A stretch of DNA of 64,000 nt, taken from NCBI GenBank assembly GCA_014526335.1, contig JACTAT010000368.1:140950-204949 (forward strand). Direction: 5' to 3'. A program made the translations under genes and the position numbers. Below, piece by piece: positions 10,681 through 21,647 of this stretch. This stretch comes from Chrysaora quinquecirrha. Lineage: Eukaryota; Cnidaria; Scyphozoa; Semaeostomeae; Pelagiidae. The notes beneath the pieces are model-generated. The model was not told the origin of the DNA, did not search any database, and worked only from the letters and a program-made list of their open reading frames with translations. Within the stretch, counting starts at the first letter, position 1, and each line of letters starts with the position of its first letter.

Positions 10681-13600
10681 TAGACAGGGAAATTACTGTA
10701 ACCATCTAGCAAACTGGGTAACCGAAAATTTTATTGTTGCTATTACTTTACTATACCATTGCAAATATTTTGGCACTTGGGACATTTTTTGGTAATTACC
10801 GGAAGTCACGTGATCGATGACGTATGCAGTTCCCAGTCAGTAAAAAATCAATGTCCAGATATTTTAAATTTCAGTATACCATATCAAAGAGCGTCGAAAA
10901 TGGAGCAAAATATTATAAGACATGCCTTGCGTTTGAGTTTCGGATACAAAGTTATGGACAGTTCAAAATGTGCTCCTCCGCAGAGGCTCAAATCATTTTA
11001 GCTTTGAAAGTTTATTCTGTAATCTGTCTGAAGCAAAACTACTGTCTTAAAAGCTTTGTTGAGGTATCACGGATGTACAAGAGGGGCGAATCTTCCAGAA
11101 AAATTTAGATTCATTGTGATAGTTGTCAATCAGACGTTCTTCTTACCTACTGAACAAGAAGGAAAACTTGCGACTTTGAGTTCATGCGCTTTTCCGATGA
11201 TACATAGCTAATGCACTGTTCGCCTGCCCAATTTCAACGTCTTACCATTATTATTCCTATTAAAGGTACACAAATGGTAAAAATTTGTGAGAAAAACTTA
11301 TATTCATGGTTGTGAGAAGTCAACCAAAAGTTCATATCCCTTGAGCAAGCCGAAACTTTGCGAGATTGCATCGACTGTGCGTTCATGTGTTGCCTTTAGA
11401 TTCTTTTTGTGCTCTATGTCTGTCGTTTGTACTGTAGCTATGATTCTTTATGTACTTTACTTGCGACCATAATCGGCAAACATATTGTATATCATGCGTC
11501 TAGAACTTGTAGCTCAATCCTGATTCATACCAAGCGCGGCATAAAACAACCAGTTGCGCAAGTTTCCACTGCAGGTGAGCTGTGCTTCCAGAATCATTTC
11601 AAGGTGCAAAATATTTGCTGTTAAATCTTCGAAATTTTCTTGATCGCCATTGCGAGATCTTTTGCAAAGAAGAATAGCAGAATGAATGTGAATTGTTAGG
11701 AAACGCACTGCTGTCACTAAGTTACGTTCATGGATAATGTTCTTTCGCTGCTTCATTAGAAGCGTCATTGGCACCTTCTGCTCGTTTCTTTTATTGTGTC
11801 CCTATCCTTGTAGTTCTATTTTCACATTTGCAATTTTCCTTCCATGCCATATGCAACAAAGGCATCTTGAAATTGACTAAAGGCCGTGTCCCACTTCCTC
11901 AACATGGTAGCTTTTATTACCCAATCGGATTCACAAGGGTTACGAAAATGTCAGAAGAACTCAGATTCACACGATATCAAACGTTCTTTTTATCCAGCAA
12001 TAATCTGCTTATAAGGATAAAACCAACTCAACGCGAAGCAATAGTCAAGAAATCAGCTCCTAAAAACCCTTTGTCTATTTTGAAAGAGACTGTCAGTTAT
12101 CCCATCAAGCTACTGTTCTTAAAATAGTTTTGGAGCCATTACTTAGGAATTTCTTCATTTCTTGAATGAAGCGTTTCAGCCGAGCCCTTTCCGACATCGG
12201 CTACTTTCCATCTAGGCGCAGTGCACCGCTGATCTGAACTTCTTGGAAGAGCTGAATCGATTGCGCACCGTTAGATCTCGGCACCGTGTCCGCGTTTTCG
12301 AAAATGCTGAAATGGAAAGCAGATATATTTCCAAAATTTCTCAGCAACAGAATATGAGATACGAATTTCAAAAAGAACGACAATGGATTTGAATTTATAA
12401 TACATGTTTCGGCTGATGATTCAGCGCAATTTTGGAATCTCCCAAATTTGTCGTCCTTGGCAGATGAAAGTTTTAAGCTGGTAAAGAGAATGGCAAATGT
12501 ATACACAACACAGAGTACGATAACAAACCAATTCATAGCGAAGCAGAGACAAGGGCTGATTAACCTGATTGCTATATATTCCAAGTAAAAAATGGTCTGG
12601 TCTAAGTCCGCTAGAAACCCTACACCATCATCGTAAGTAAAAACGCTTACAAAGCGAATCGGCAAAGAATCAGTTAGAGTTCATAACAGCAACCTCAGAA
12701 AAGCTGAAGGTAAAGTCAATCAATACAGTAAGCGGCGCTTAACGAAACTTAAAAATGGGCTTTTAATGTTTCACCATGAAGATAAAAACTTGTTCGTTAA
12801 GTAAAAAGTTCTATTTTTCAAATGTATAGGAGATGGCGATTGCTGTTCGCCTGTTCAATATACCTCATCTGATTTGGGGCGAATTGTTTCCATATATGTC
12901 ATCATTGAAAGGGGAAAGTCATCCTGTTTTCCGACTACGCTGTTTGATCGTCACCAGGTCTCTATTATCAAGGTCCACAGCGGTCCATTGGCTTCACCAG
13001 ATTTAATAGTTCAAGCACACGCACCATTAGCTACCATGTTGAGGAAGTGGGACATGGCCTTTAGTCAATTTCAGTGACAGCAGTGCGTTTCCTAACAATT
13101 CAAATTCATTCTGCTATTCTTCTTTGCAAAAGATCTCGCAATGGCGATCAAGAAAATTTGTATCATCGGAAAAGCGCATGAACTCAAAGTCGCAAGTTTT
13201 CCTTCTTGTTCAGTAGGTAAGAAGAACGTCTGATTGACAACTATCACAATGAATCTAAATTTTTCTGGAAGATTCGCCCCTCTTGTACATCCGTGATACC
13301 TCAACAAAGCTTTTAAGACAGTAGTTTTGCTTCAGACAGATTACAGAATAAACTTTCAAAGCTAAAATGATTTGAGCCTCTGCGGAGGAGCACATTTTGA
13401 ACTGTCCATAATTTTGTATCCGTAACTCAAACGCAAGGCATCTATATATATAAAACAGGACTGTTTTATGTATGTATGTATGTATATATGTTCGCTTATA
13501 ACTCAAGAACCACTCCACGGACCGAAAAACAAAAGGTATCTTGGTAATCGGCATTTTCCGGAGAGTGTCCTCGGCGAAAAAATTTTTCGAAAACGTTATG

Positions 13601-14110
13601 AATTAAAAGAATTCAGTAGTAGGTAGTAGAATGGAAATAAAAGCGACGGGATTCCGATTTCTTGAAGCCATGTTGACGTCAAATTATTCAACATGATGCT
13701 TATTAGTGGTACGATTCGGCTAAAAAAAGCCGATTGATACGAGAAACGATTAATACGTCAAATTAAACATGTCCTAAACATGTGAGTGAATTGTATCCCA
13801 GAAAAGTCTCCACTTTATAGGAAAGTTGAAAAAAATTTCAACCCGGCATTGACGGGTACCAGGGCTAGTGTCTTATAATATTTTGCTCCATTTTCAACGC
13901 TCTTTGATATGGTATACTGAAATTTAAAATATCTCGACATTGATTTTTTACTGACCGGCAACTGCATACGTCATCGATCACGTGACTTCCGGTAATTACC
14001 AAAGAATGTCCCAAGTGCCAAAATATTTGCAATGGTATAGTAAAGTAATAGCAACAATAAAATTTTCGGTTACCCAGTTTGCTAGATGGTTACAGTAATT
14101 TCCCTGTCTA
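10681..14110. mobile_element. Large inverted-repeat DNA element inserted in LINE ORF2, TTA target duplication
   Basis: Ends TAGACAGGG...CCCTGTCTA are flanked by TTA (10678-10680 and 14111-14113). The arms are long: 10681-11206 pairs with 13157-14110 once the Helitron is removed, and further paired blocks (11628-11715 with 13078-13150; 11870-11915 with 13025-13070) continue inward, offset by indels, including about 420 unpaired bases at 11207-11627. The core (11918-13020) has a 154-aa antisense frame (12201-12665) with two hydrophobic stretches but no recognisable family. The 3-bp duplication suggests PIF/Harbinger; no transposase is visible. Confidence 0.8.
13441..13868 (+). mobile_element. 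Non-autonomous Helitron (428 bp)
   Basis: The 5' end is TCTATATATATAAAACAG, followed by a TATG-rich stretch and GTTCGCTTATAACTCAAG, a common start of animal Helitrons. The 3' end is a short hairpin (ACCCGGCATTGACGGGT, about 13842-13858) then ACCAGGGCTAG, fitting the CTRR terminus with upstream hairpin. It sits between A and T of the host sequence with no target duplication. The uninterrupted site survives in the opposite arm of the host element (around 10922/10923). No Rep/helicase is encoded, so it was moved in trans by rolling-circle machinery. Confidence 0.9.
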
Positions 14111-14130
14111 TTAATCTTTTATCAGGAACT

Positions 14131-15269
14131 CTATTTGGTTCTTCTCTTTTTAACACCATTATCTGTATTGTTATTTCTTCTCACTGCTGAATGTCTACCT
14201 AATGAAATTGAAGTTGCACAATGCACATCAGAGAACAAAGGATTGAAATCGTCAATGCAAAAATCACTGCAGGCACATAAAACATCTGAACTACCGATTG
14301 CATAGTCAATAAGTGTTTTATCCTTACATGTTACTTTTCCCACTTTTTTTATCCTTTCCTATCCGACCATTCATTATAAACATATCACTGTTTCTACACA
14401 CATCAATCAACTCATCACCGTGTGAGTTTTTTGTTTTGTCTTGCGAAAACCTTTCTGTCGGAATTTCTGATTCACGCAATGCCTTCAGATTTTCAATAGC
14501 TTCATTTGAGATATCTTCTGATTCAAATCCAACCTCGCTTAGCATGTCATCATCAAATTCTATATAATCACTAATAGTTTTTGTTTTTGCAATATAACCC
14601 ATTTTAAGGATTCTTTTGGATATTTCTCCTCTTTACCCCACCAGTAGGAATGCTGAATGTCTTCCACTACGTGAACGTAGGTAGAAACGTAGGTATATTT
14701 TCAAAATTGTAGGGAATTGTGGGTAGAATCAAAGCTAACATGCGTAGGTAGAAGTAGGTAGAAATCGCCTGTGCAGTAGGGAGAAACGGTAGATGGAGCG
14801 TGGCAACACTGTTTTGCATTAAAATTCCCAACCATCAATATACTATAACCTTGTTCTTTTAGCTTAAATATATCTCTTTCTAAATTATCAAAACTATCAT
14901 TATCCAAATATGGTGACCCTATTGGAGGAATATAAACAAACCCTATAGTGCTATTTTCTTTGCGTTTTCGAACAGCTTTTTTTCCTCTTTTAACCACACA
15001 ACTGTTTCGGAATCAAGTTCCACATCTACTTTTGAAAAGTCGCTAACCCTATCATTGATTCCAATAAAAATTCCTCCTGATCTATTTCGTTTATTCTTGT
15101 TCCTGTTTCTTATGTGTGTGATTTTGAAACCCGGTAAATTAAAATCATCATAATCATCAGTTTTAGATTCTACAAAGCTAATAATATCATAATCTTGGAT
15201 TTTACTCAAAAACTCTGGAATTCTTGTCTTACTTCTTAAATCATTAACATTAATAAACAATATTCGCAC
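14131..15269 (-). pseudogene. LINE ORF2, N-terminal EEP (AP-like) endonuclease domain, broken
   Basis: Starts MRILFINVNDLRSK at 15269, the usual opening of an endonuclease/exonuclease/phosphatase domain. Recognisable blocks follow: FVESKTDDYDDF (the E of the metal site), GGIFIGIND, GFVYIPPIGSPY, VGNFNAK (usually GDFNA), then LIDYAIGSS and FSDVHC (usually SDHxP). They lie in at least three frames (15269-14943, 14997-14701, 14602-14324, 14343-14131), so it is a pseudogene. About 90 bp near 14640-14770, rich in GTAGGTAGAA, look like foreign sequence between two EEP blocks. The domain nicks target DNA to prime reverse transcription. Confidence 0.8.
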
Positions 15270-15297
15270 CTTGCTCTTTTCATCACCTCTATGACTT

Positions 15298-16267
15298 CCT
15301 TATTTTGCACCAGCGCCAGCTGCGTTTCCGTTGACAGCAGGCCTTTCTGTTCTCTCGTTTAGTACCACCAACTGATTATCAACATATAGCTTGTCTACGT
15401 TGAATCTCACCTGTCTCCCTTCTTTTTTCGCCTTCTTGAAGATTGGCCAGAGCAACTTTCGCTTTTCTTCTATCTCACGTGGGAATTGCTCCGACCCGAC
15501 ACACCAATGTTAGTATCAGCCAAGTTCTTGGCCGCAAACTTCACCTTCTCCTTCTGCTTGAAGCTTGAAAATTTTGCCACAATTGGTCTAGCCCTTCTTT
15601 CTCCTTCCCTGCTGTACTTTTGCCCCATACGATGCACTCTTTCAAAATGAACCTCTTCTCTGATTCCCATCTTTGTGTGGATTACATCGCTAACTAAATC
15701 CTCCGAGCTTATGCTGTTGTTCTCAGCTTCTTCAATATTGAAGAATATAAGGTTATCCCTCATCGACCTAGCTTGTATGTCAATAACTCGATCTTCCAGT
15801 TTCTTTATCCTTTCAGATTCCTTCCCTTCATTTCCTCTAATTTCTGTCACCTGACTTTCCAAAACCACTATCTTTTCTTTTAATTCTACATTCTCATTTC
15901 TGATTTCTCTAATCTCTTCTTGTGCTTTCATCAAAGCGTAATTGTTTTCTCTGACCAATCGCTCTATGCCATCTAATTTGTCAAGCTTCTCAGCGTACAC
16001 AGAAAAACTCTTAAACATCGAACTTATTTCTTCTAGTCTTCTATTTACATCAGCCATTAAATCATCATTGTGTTCTCTTGCTCTTGCGAATGGCTGAGGT
16101 GGTCGTTTCCTCACACCCGTATCTTTTTCAGCCACACGATTCATGAAATTATCTAAATCTTCTAAAGGATTATAATCACTGGCATTGCCCTTCGATCTTT
16201 TTTCTCCAGATGCTTGTCTGTTTGGTGTTATAGTAACTGTTGCTGATCTTTTTACTGCTGCTGCCAT
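15298..16267 (-). pseudogene. LINE ORF1 (coiled-coil nucleic-acid-binding protein), one frameshift
   Basis: The open frame gives 265 aa from a clear ATG at 16267. A basic, disordered N-terminus (about 1-85) is followed by a heptad-rich coiled coil (about 85-165) and then an L1 ORF1-like domain with the hallmarks RDNLIFFNI and VHRMGQ. A +1 frameshift near 15490 separates it from a continuing C-terminal segment (PREIEEKRK ... DKLYVDNQLV) that runs to about 15298, making about 320 aa in all. In L1-type elements ORF1p trimerises and coats the element RNA; that role is assumed by family. ORF2 starts about 30 bp downstream. Confidence 0.8.
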
Positions 16268-16344
16268 TTTACTGAAAATAATTCTCTTAGTTTATCTTAG
16301 CTTAACAGAGCAAAAAAAACACGTCTGCTCACCGTCAGTACTTT

Positions 16345-16560
16345 CATCGCAAAATTACAGAGCGACAATGCCTACTTCTAAATTTGGTAGGATTTTTTGA
16401 CATGATTGCTCAATCCCACGTCAATCAGCCACGCGCGAGCATAACATGGCGCCTTCACAGCAGAATACAGAGAGAGATATACAAAATAGACATTTTACCG
16501 ATCAAAAGTTCTTTTTCATTCAAAATTCCACGACTCCTGCAGCCCATGCTACGACTTGTA
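16345..16560. repeat. Dispersed repeat, copy B
   Basis: Inverted relative to 4260-4440 and sharing its left part with 7660-7700. It lies just upstream of the LINE 5' end. No coding function seen. Confidence 0.65.
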
Positions 16561-16912
16561 ATATTTCAGTGTGGAAAAACGGACTGAAAATTGTTGCCTC
16601 GATTTTATAATTTTGTTCAGCTGGAAATGTGGCGACCCCCTGACAGAAATCTCTCTCATCCTAATTTTTGCAGTGTCTTCAACTCGGCAAAGCAAAAAAG
16701 AATTACAAAAAAGTTTCAGAGCAGAAAGATAAAAAAGAAATGAGACTCAGTTTTGCTTTTCTTCAATCTCTTTTACCGACATTGAATCAGTTAACTTCCA
16801 GAATTTACTTTCAAAAGGATTTGCAAGTTTGCTTGCCTTCGGTAACGGGCAAAACGGGCAGGAAAATAAGACAAGACCTACCCTACCCTTTTTTGAGAAA
16901 CTTGCCTTTGTT

Positions 16913-18298
16913 CAGGGCCTCCGACGGGATCTGAAAAGTGGGGGGCCAAACTTTCATAAAAAAATACCAATTACGTAGGGTAGCACGCAATGACCGTAAG
17001 GTCATTGCCCTAAACAGCTGGGGGTCTGGGGGCGCTGTAAGCCCCCCAGCGGGTCCAGGGCAGAGCCCTGGCAGGGGTCCAGGGGGCGGAGCCCCCGGAA
17101 GCTTACGAGATTTTGTCATATTTGAGGCCTTAAAATGGCTTAGGATGCTGAAAATTCTCCTTGTGCGCTATAAAAAAAACACCACAAATAGACATACAGC
17201 CCCCGAATATCCACCCATTAGCAGAAAATGACAGTCAGCAAGCGCTGAATTTGAATGAATTGTGTTTACGTTTACCGAAACATCATTTTTCCCTACAACA
17301 AAATGTGTCTTTTTAACTGGACTTAACATTGTTGTTTCTTGAAAATATGGCTGGCTTCAGTTTTAGTTACTCAAAATAAAATGCAAATTTAAGCAGTTCA
17401 AGACGATGATGACATTCTCAAATAACATGAAAAATGAAATCTGTAACACTTGTCACAAAGTGTGATAGGCACTTCCATAACTAAATACTATACTATTCTC
17501 TCGACAAAGGGTAAAATACAGTTGACATCCGCTATCTCGACTGCCCGCTATCTCGAACGATTTTCCATTTCCCCTCGTTTTGGTATAAGGATTTGTATAG
17601 AAAAATCATCCGCTATCTCGAACCCCGTTATCTCGAACATTCGCTGTCTCGAACCATTTTCGATTTCCCATGGAGGAAAACCTGCTCTTTATCTCGAACT
17701 TTGCCAAATTTTCTGCTGAACTGGATAAAGACACAAGCTGAAAATATGTATAAGTTCGCCTAGCGGAGCGGGAATGGCAGCAGCTAAGTGATATGCTGCC
17801 CATGTATAAAATAGATGAAGCTGTTCTCTTTCGAGATGTGCTGCATCGCCATTATCTCAATTTCACCAATAGTAGGGATGAAAGCAGATGAGCTTTGACT
17901 CCTATGTAAAAAATACCTGACTTGTTTGATGAAATATGGGGCCAGTAACCCTGCATGTTAATCGGGGTTCCTTTTCTGACTTAAAAACTATAATTTTTTT
18001 ATATTTAGATGGGGCATCCGTTATCTCGAACATTCGCTATCTCGAACAAATTCCAGTTTCCCTTCAGAGTTCGAGATAGCGGATGTCAACTGTAAAACAA
18101 AATACTTGAGGTTGTTAGAAATTTCACAGCCCTACTAAACAATACCCTGAGTACGCCATCACCCCCCTTTCACTCCTCTCCTTTACTCTGTGATACTAGT
18201 CTAAGGCATTAAAACAGTTCGAAACAAATTTCATAAAGGCATACTTCGCAAAAAAGTGGGGGGGCCAAGGCCCCCGGCCCCCTTCGTCGGAGGCCCTG
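16913..18298. mobile_element. hAT5-like non-autonomous DNA transposon, 5-bp target duplication TTGTT
   Basis: Ends CAGGGCCTCCGACG...CGTCGGAGGCCCTG are a perfect 14-bp inverted repeat, flanked by TTGTT (16908-16912 and 18299-18303). The paralogous 5' LTR at 22619 has the uninterrupted site, confirming the 5-bp duplication. CAGGG termini with a 5-bp duplication recall hAT5-type elements, but no transposase is present. GC-rich runs (GGGGGGCCA) lie inside both ends. A Tigger-like element is nested at 17519-18092. Confidence 0.85.
17519..18092. mobile_element. pogo/Tigger-like MITE, TA target duplication
   Basis: Termini CAGTTGACATCCGCTATCTC and its complement form a ~22-bp inverted repeat flanked by TA (17517-17518 and 18093-18094). 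Both ends contain several GCTATCTCGAAC repeats, the arrangement I know from pogo/Tigger elements whose subterminal motifs bind transposase. 574 bp long, non-coding. It is the innermost layer of a three-level nest (LTR, hAT-like, Tigger-like). Confidence 0.9.
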
Positions 18299-18740
18299 TT
18301 GTTTCTCTCGAGACTGATTCTACCAGATATCTTAATGCGAGAAGCACACGAAGAAATAAACTTGACTTGACGTTTTGTAATAATATTATCGATAAACTCT
18401 AAATCTATCTGTGGGGGGTGAAAGGGGGTATTGAAATACGAAAATACGCCTACTCTTGATGAGTAAATACGAAAATCCGCTAATTTTTCCAGTAAAATAC
18501 GAAATCAGTTAATCTTTAATGACGAAATTTGTTAATATTTAATGTTGTTACTTTTTTTAATCCGCAATTCAATGCTACCTTTTTACAGGCATGGTTGCTA
18601 AGTTTAATCTGAGTATAATCTAAAAAGAACAACCAAACAAATAACTGAAAAAGCTCTATAACAATATCAATGAGAACAAAGAATGTGGGAAATTCATGGC
18701 TCACGGGGACGTTTTAGAGTTTCATTGACCTTTTATAGAT

Positions 18741-18930
18741 CTAGTGAAAGTGTAGACTTGCTCCAAGTCTATTTCTCAAAGTCCTTCTCCAAAGGTCCAC
18801 TATTCCGTGGTAACAAAGGAGAGTGCGAGAGAAATATTTCTCTCGCACTCTCCTGTGTTTTCACGGAATGACAGACCCTTGGAGAAAGACATTGAGAAAT
18901 AGACTTGGGTCAAGTCTAGTGAAAGTGTAG
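18741..18930. mobile_element. 160-bp palindromic mini-element with a 15-bp direct flank repeat
   Basis: Bases 18756-18915 form an almost complete hairpin: ACTTGCTCCAAGTCTATTTC at the left pairs with the right end at about 90% over ~75 bp, with the turn near 18834. It is flanked by two exact copies of CTAGTGAAAGTGTAG (18741-18755 and 18916-18930). If that is a target duplication it is unusually long. Confidence 0.8.
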
Positions 18931-19053
18931 CAATGAAGTGGGGCGATCGGCTTTGCATAGGCTCTTTCAATAGCACTGAGCTAGGAATGGAATACAAGAG
19001 CTAGGAATGGAATACAAGTTAGCTGTATTATAAAGGACTGTTCTTTGTTTAGT

Positions 19054-19137
19054 GAACAGGTTGAGGAATTGGGGTACACCTAAATTGAATTTGGAAATAG
19101 TGTCAATTTAGGAGTACCCCAATCCCTTTACCTGTTC
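19054..19137. repeat. Hairpin-forming inverted repeat (~35-bp stem)
   Basis: GAACAGGTTGAGGAATTGGG pairs with its complement ending CCTTTACCTGTTC across a ~14-base loop. Directly beyond it, 19131-19180 on the + strand reads SKLIQPILLYGSEV, a fragment of the LINE RT connection region, so the hairpin may have landed in an old LINE piece. Confidence 0.6.
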
Positions 19138-19259
19138 TCTAAACTCATTCAGCCAATCTTACTCTATGGCAGCGAGGTCTAGGCTACATTATCTGATCAT
19201 CAAATTCTCTCAACTAAGGATTCACATAATACATTTGGCAGACCACTCACATTCAAGAA

Positions 19260-20770
19260 ATGTATTTGTTGTTGATCCTTACAGCTCTTCCACATCTTCC
19301 ACACCAACCAGAAACGTCGATCTCACATCGAGCTCAGAATTCATTAGATCCCCATCGTCTTCCTCAATACTTGAGTCGTACTCGAGATCAGTTGCTCCAG
19401 CTTCGTCTTCAGTACTGTTCGTTTGCAGGTAATCATTCACAGCATCTTTATGGAATGCAAAGCTATTTTTCTCTGTGATGGCTTGCTCTCTTTTCTGCTA
19501 CCAGCAAAAAGATTAATTTCATCATCATTATCAATCTTGAAAATGCTTGACCAACTCTGATCACTAAATAGTGCCCCTTTCCTGTAAGGTGTCAAGATAC
19601 AATCATAGTTCTTAGCATAATACACCATTTTATGGGAGTGAGTAGCAAGATTGACAATGCTAATTCCTTGGTTGTGGACAACATAGATATTTTGGTTGTT
19701 GAAACACATACTTGAAATCGATGTCCAGTTGTCTTGGTAATTGACGATCTCTTCGATATTGCTGGCACAAATACCGTATCCATCGTACTTTAAGTTAATC
19801 GATATCACTTTTTTCGAGCTCAGGTCGGCAAAAAAGAGCAGCTCCTTGTCCACGATTGCAATAGCTTGAATATGATTAGATGTTTCAACGTTTGGGAAAT
19901 TTATTTGTGTTTTCTTGTAGCCTTTAGTTTCATACTCGACCTCTTTTCCCTTCAAAAGATTCTTTGCCTTCTCACGAGCATCAGCCAATGTTCCAGTTAG
20001 GCGGAAGTGAAACCGCTCTTCAAGATTCTTCCGGCGTTCCTTGGTACTGTAGTTACTTTGCTTAGAACCATTTGCAATTTGTTCGCTTCGAGCTCAAACA
20101 AAAGAACTGGCCCATCTCAAGAGCGTAGAAATGCGACACCTCCTTTGCAATGCACCTGATTAGATGGCATATCTTTTGCGATAACAGCAAATGCTGTCAA
20201 CTGGGCTGTGCAGGCGTGCATGATACAATGCTGAGGAACCATGCTTGTTGTCCCATGATAAGAAAACTAGCCAGCCATAACTTGCCAATGAGACACTAAC
20301 TGGTGATGGGTACATACCTAGCCTGTTGTCGGTTGTAAACTTATCAAGCTCTGGAATTATTGTATGGCATACATATCCCATCTTTGAAAGAAATGAGGTG
20401 AAGGAATGGCTACACACCACAAAGTCAAGACACAAGATGGATCCTGGCGATCTTTATTTTTTACATGATCGCTTTTGGGGATATGCCTTCTCATTTTCGA
20501 CATAGTGCTTGGGCAGGAACGATTACGTAAGGTGCGCAACAATGCAATGTTCCCTCTTTCACTGCCAAGCTTCAGCCACCAGTTAGCAAAGGAACCCTTC
20601 AAACTTTTTCCAACGTGTGGGCAATCTGACAGAACTGTCAAAAGTGTAGCGCTAGGGTCTATTTCTTCCTTTTCAATAATGCTTCAAATCTGTTCGAAAG
20701 CACCTTTATTACCTGTCTCGCAGTCAGCTGTTATGACAAGTATAGCTCTTCTGATACAAATTTGTTACCA
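19260..20770 (-). pseudogene. Transposon-borne large protein, decayed (D-rich core plus beta-propeller-like C-terminus)
   Basis: The conceptual translation, in several frames, begins around 20750 with ITADCETGNKGAFEQ, passes LSDCPHVGKSLKGS and ALLRTLRNRS, KNKDRQDPS, then YPSPVSVSLASYGWLVFLSW and HARLHSPVDS, and ends with a 183-aa open block (19988-19437) whose repeats (ADLSSKKVISINLKYDG, VHNQGISIVNL, SDQSWSSIFKI) look like NHL/beta-propeller blades, then an acidic tail to about 19260. Damage: one TGA after GAFEQI, frameshifts near 20400 and 20170, and a stop. I recognise it as a multi-copy anthozoan family without a known function. The TAD and SD motifs could belong to an RNase-H-like transposase fold; that is a guess. 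Confidence 0.65.
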
Positions 20771-20950
20771 TAATTATGCTACAATTGACCTAAATTATGC
20801 TGCATTTTGAAAGATTATGCCAAACGACGGTGTGCAGAGAAAAAAGAGGCTGTGTTTAGTTTAGCCAGTTCTAAATTATGCTAAAATTAGGAAAAATATG
20901 CTAAGTGACCACACGTTAAAACAACTATGCTAACAGCATGAAACTATGCC

Positions 20951-21167
20951 ACAATCTTGGACAAAAATTACTGGACATTTGATGGAACTTTCTAGTCCCC
21001 CCTTCCTCCAAGATCAATGTTGTTATTGGGTTTGAATTTAAGGCTTGATGGGAGCAGGCGCATTCTCGCTGAAATCTTACAATAGAACAACATTGATTGG
21101 TGGGGGGGGGGGCAATGGAATATTAACATCGATCACAAACAGTCCGGATATATTTTGTCCAAGATTG
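20951..21167. mobile_element. Small inverted-repeat element (MITE-like)
   Basis: ACAATCTTGGACAAAAAT at the left pairs with ATTTTGTCCAAGATTGT at the right; an inner pair ATCAATGTTGTT/AACAACATTGAT (about 21014 and 21089) continues the fold. A run of G (about 21101-21112) is present. Non-coding; no confident target duplication. Confidence 0.55.
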
Positions 21168-21647
21168 TAGGTCTGGCCACACGGGCCTTCATTCATATCA
21201 CCATGATATCACGCAGTCTTTTTAATCTCCACCCAAAGGATCTGAAAATCCGTTAGAAACGACAGTAAAATACAAAAAACGTCTTGAAATATAGGAAAAA
21301 TACGCGATCCGCCAAATAAACAAAATACGAAAATCCGTCTTGTAAAATTAATAAATATGAAATCCGCTCCTTGAAATCAGTAAAATACGCCGATCCGCCA
21401 AGCCTTTCACCCCCACCTATCTGCAGTACAGTCAGTACAATCCTATTACAATCCTACAATTCCACGATCCTACAGATCCAAACAATTCCTACAACAATCC
21501 TCACAAATCCTACAAGTCCTGCGTTTGCCTATTTGGTTACAATACTTATACTCTAAGACGAATCAATAGAATATTACAAACAACCAATCAGAATACATGA
21601 AACAATTTACGTACATTACGTTGACTAATTTCCTTGTTCTTATTTTC

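Larger units (their letters stand above)
8250..16310 (-). mobile_element. LINE retrotransposon (ORF1 + EEP/RT ORF2), inactivated and split by a DNA element
   Basis: Reading leftwards: ORF1 (16267 to about 15298), the ORF2 endonuclease (15269-14131), an insertion (10681-14110), then the ORF2 linker, reverse transcriptase and C-terminal region (10680-8358). Without the insertion the LINE is about 4.6 kb. Removing the insertion with one TTA copy brings the reading frame back into register at the junction, which shows the two halves are one element. Several frameshifts, in-frame stops and a deletion over the RT active site make it dead. I do not assign a clade. Confidence 0.85.
18411..21417. mobile_element. 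DNA transposon with GTGGGGG TIRs, 6-bp target duplication CTATCT
   Basis: Left end GTGGGGGGTGAAAGG and the complement of the right end GTGGGGGTGAAAGG form short TIRs, flanked by CTATCT (18405-18410 and 21418-21423; a 7-bp reading including G is possible). The 5' LTR at about 22730-22735 gives the empty site. Both subterminal regions are rich in AAATACGAAAATCCGC-type motifs. It carries a decayed antisense gene (about 19260-20770) and holds a palindromic mini-element (18756-18915), a hairpin (19054-19137) and a small inverted-repeat element (20951-21167). I cannot assign a superfamily. Confidence 0.8.

Noticed and set aside
12201..12665. 154-aa antisense frame with hydrophobic segments
   Set aside because: No recognisable family, lies in the core of a palindromic transposon; kept only as a remark under that element.
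20160..20641. Two separate small genes
   Set aside because: They are adjacent frames of one decayed transposon gene, joined by a frameshift near 20400.
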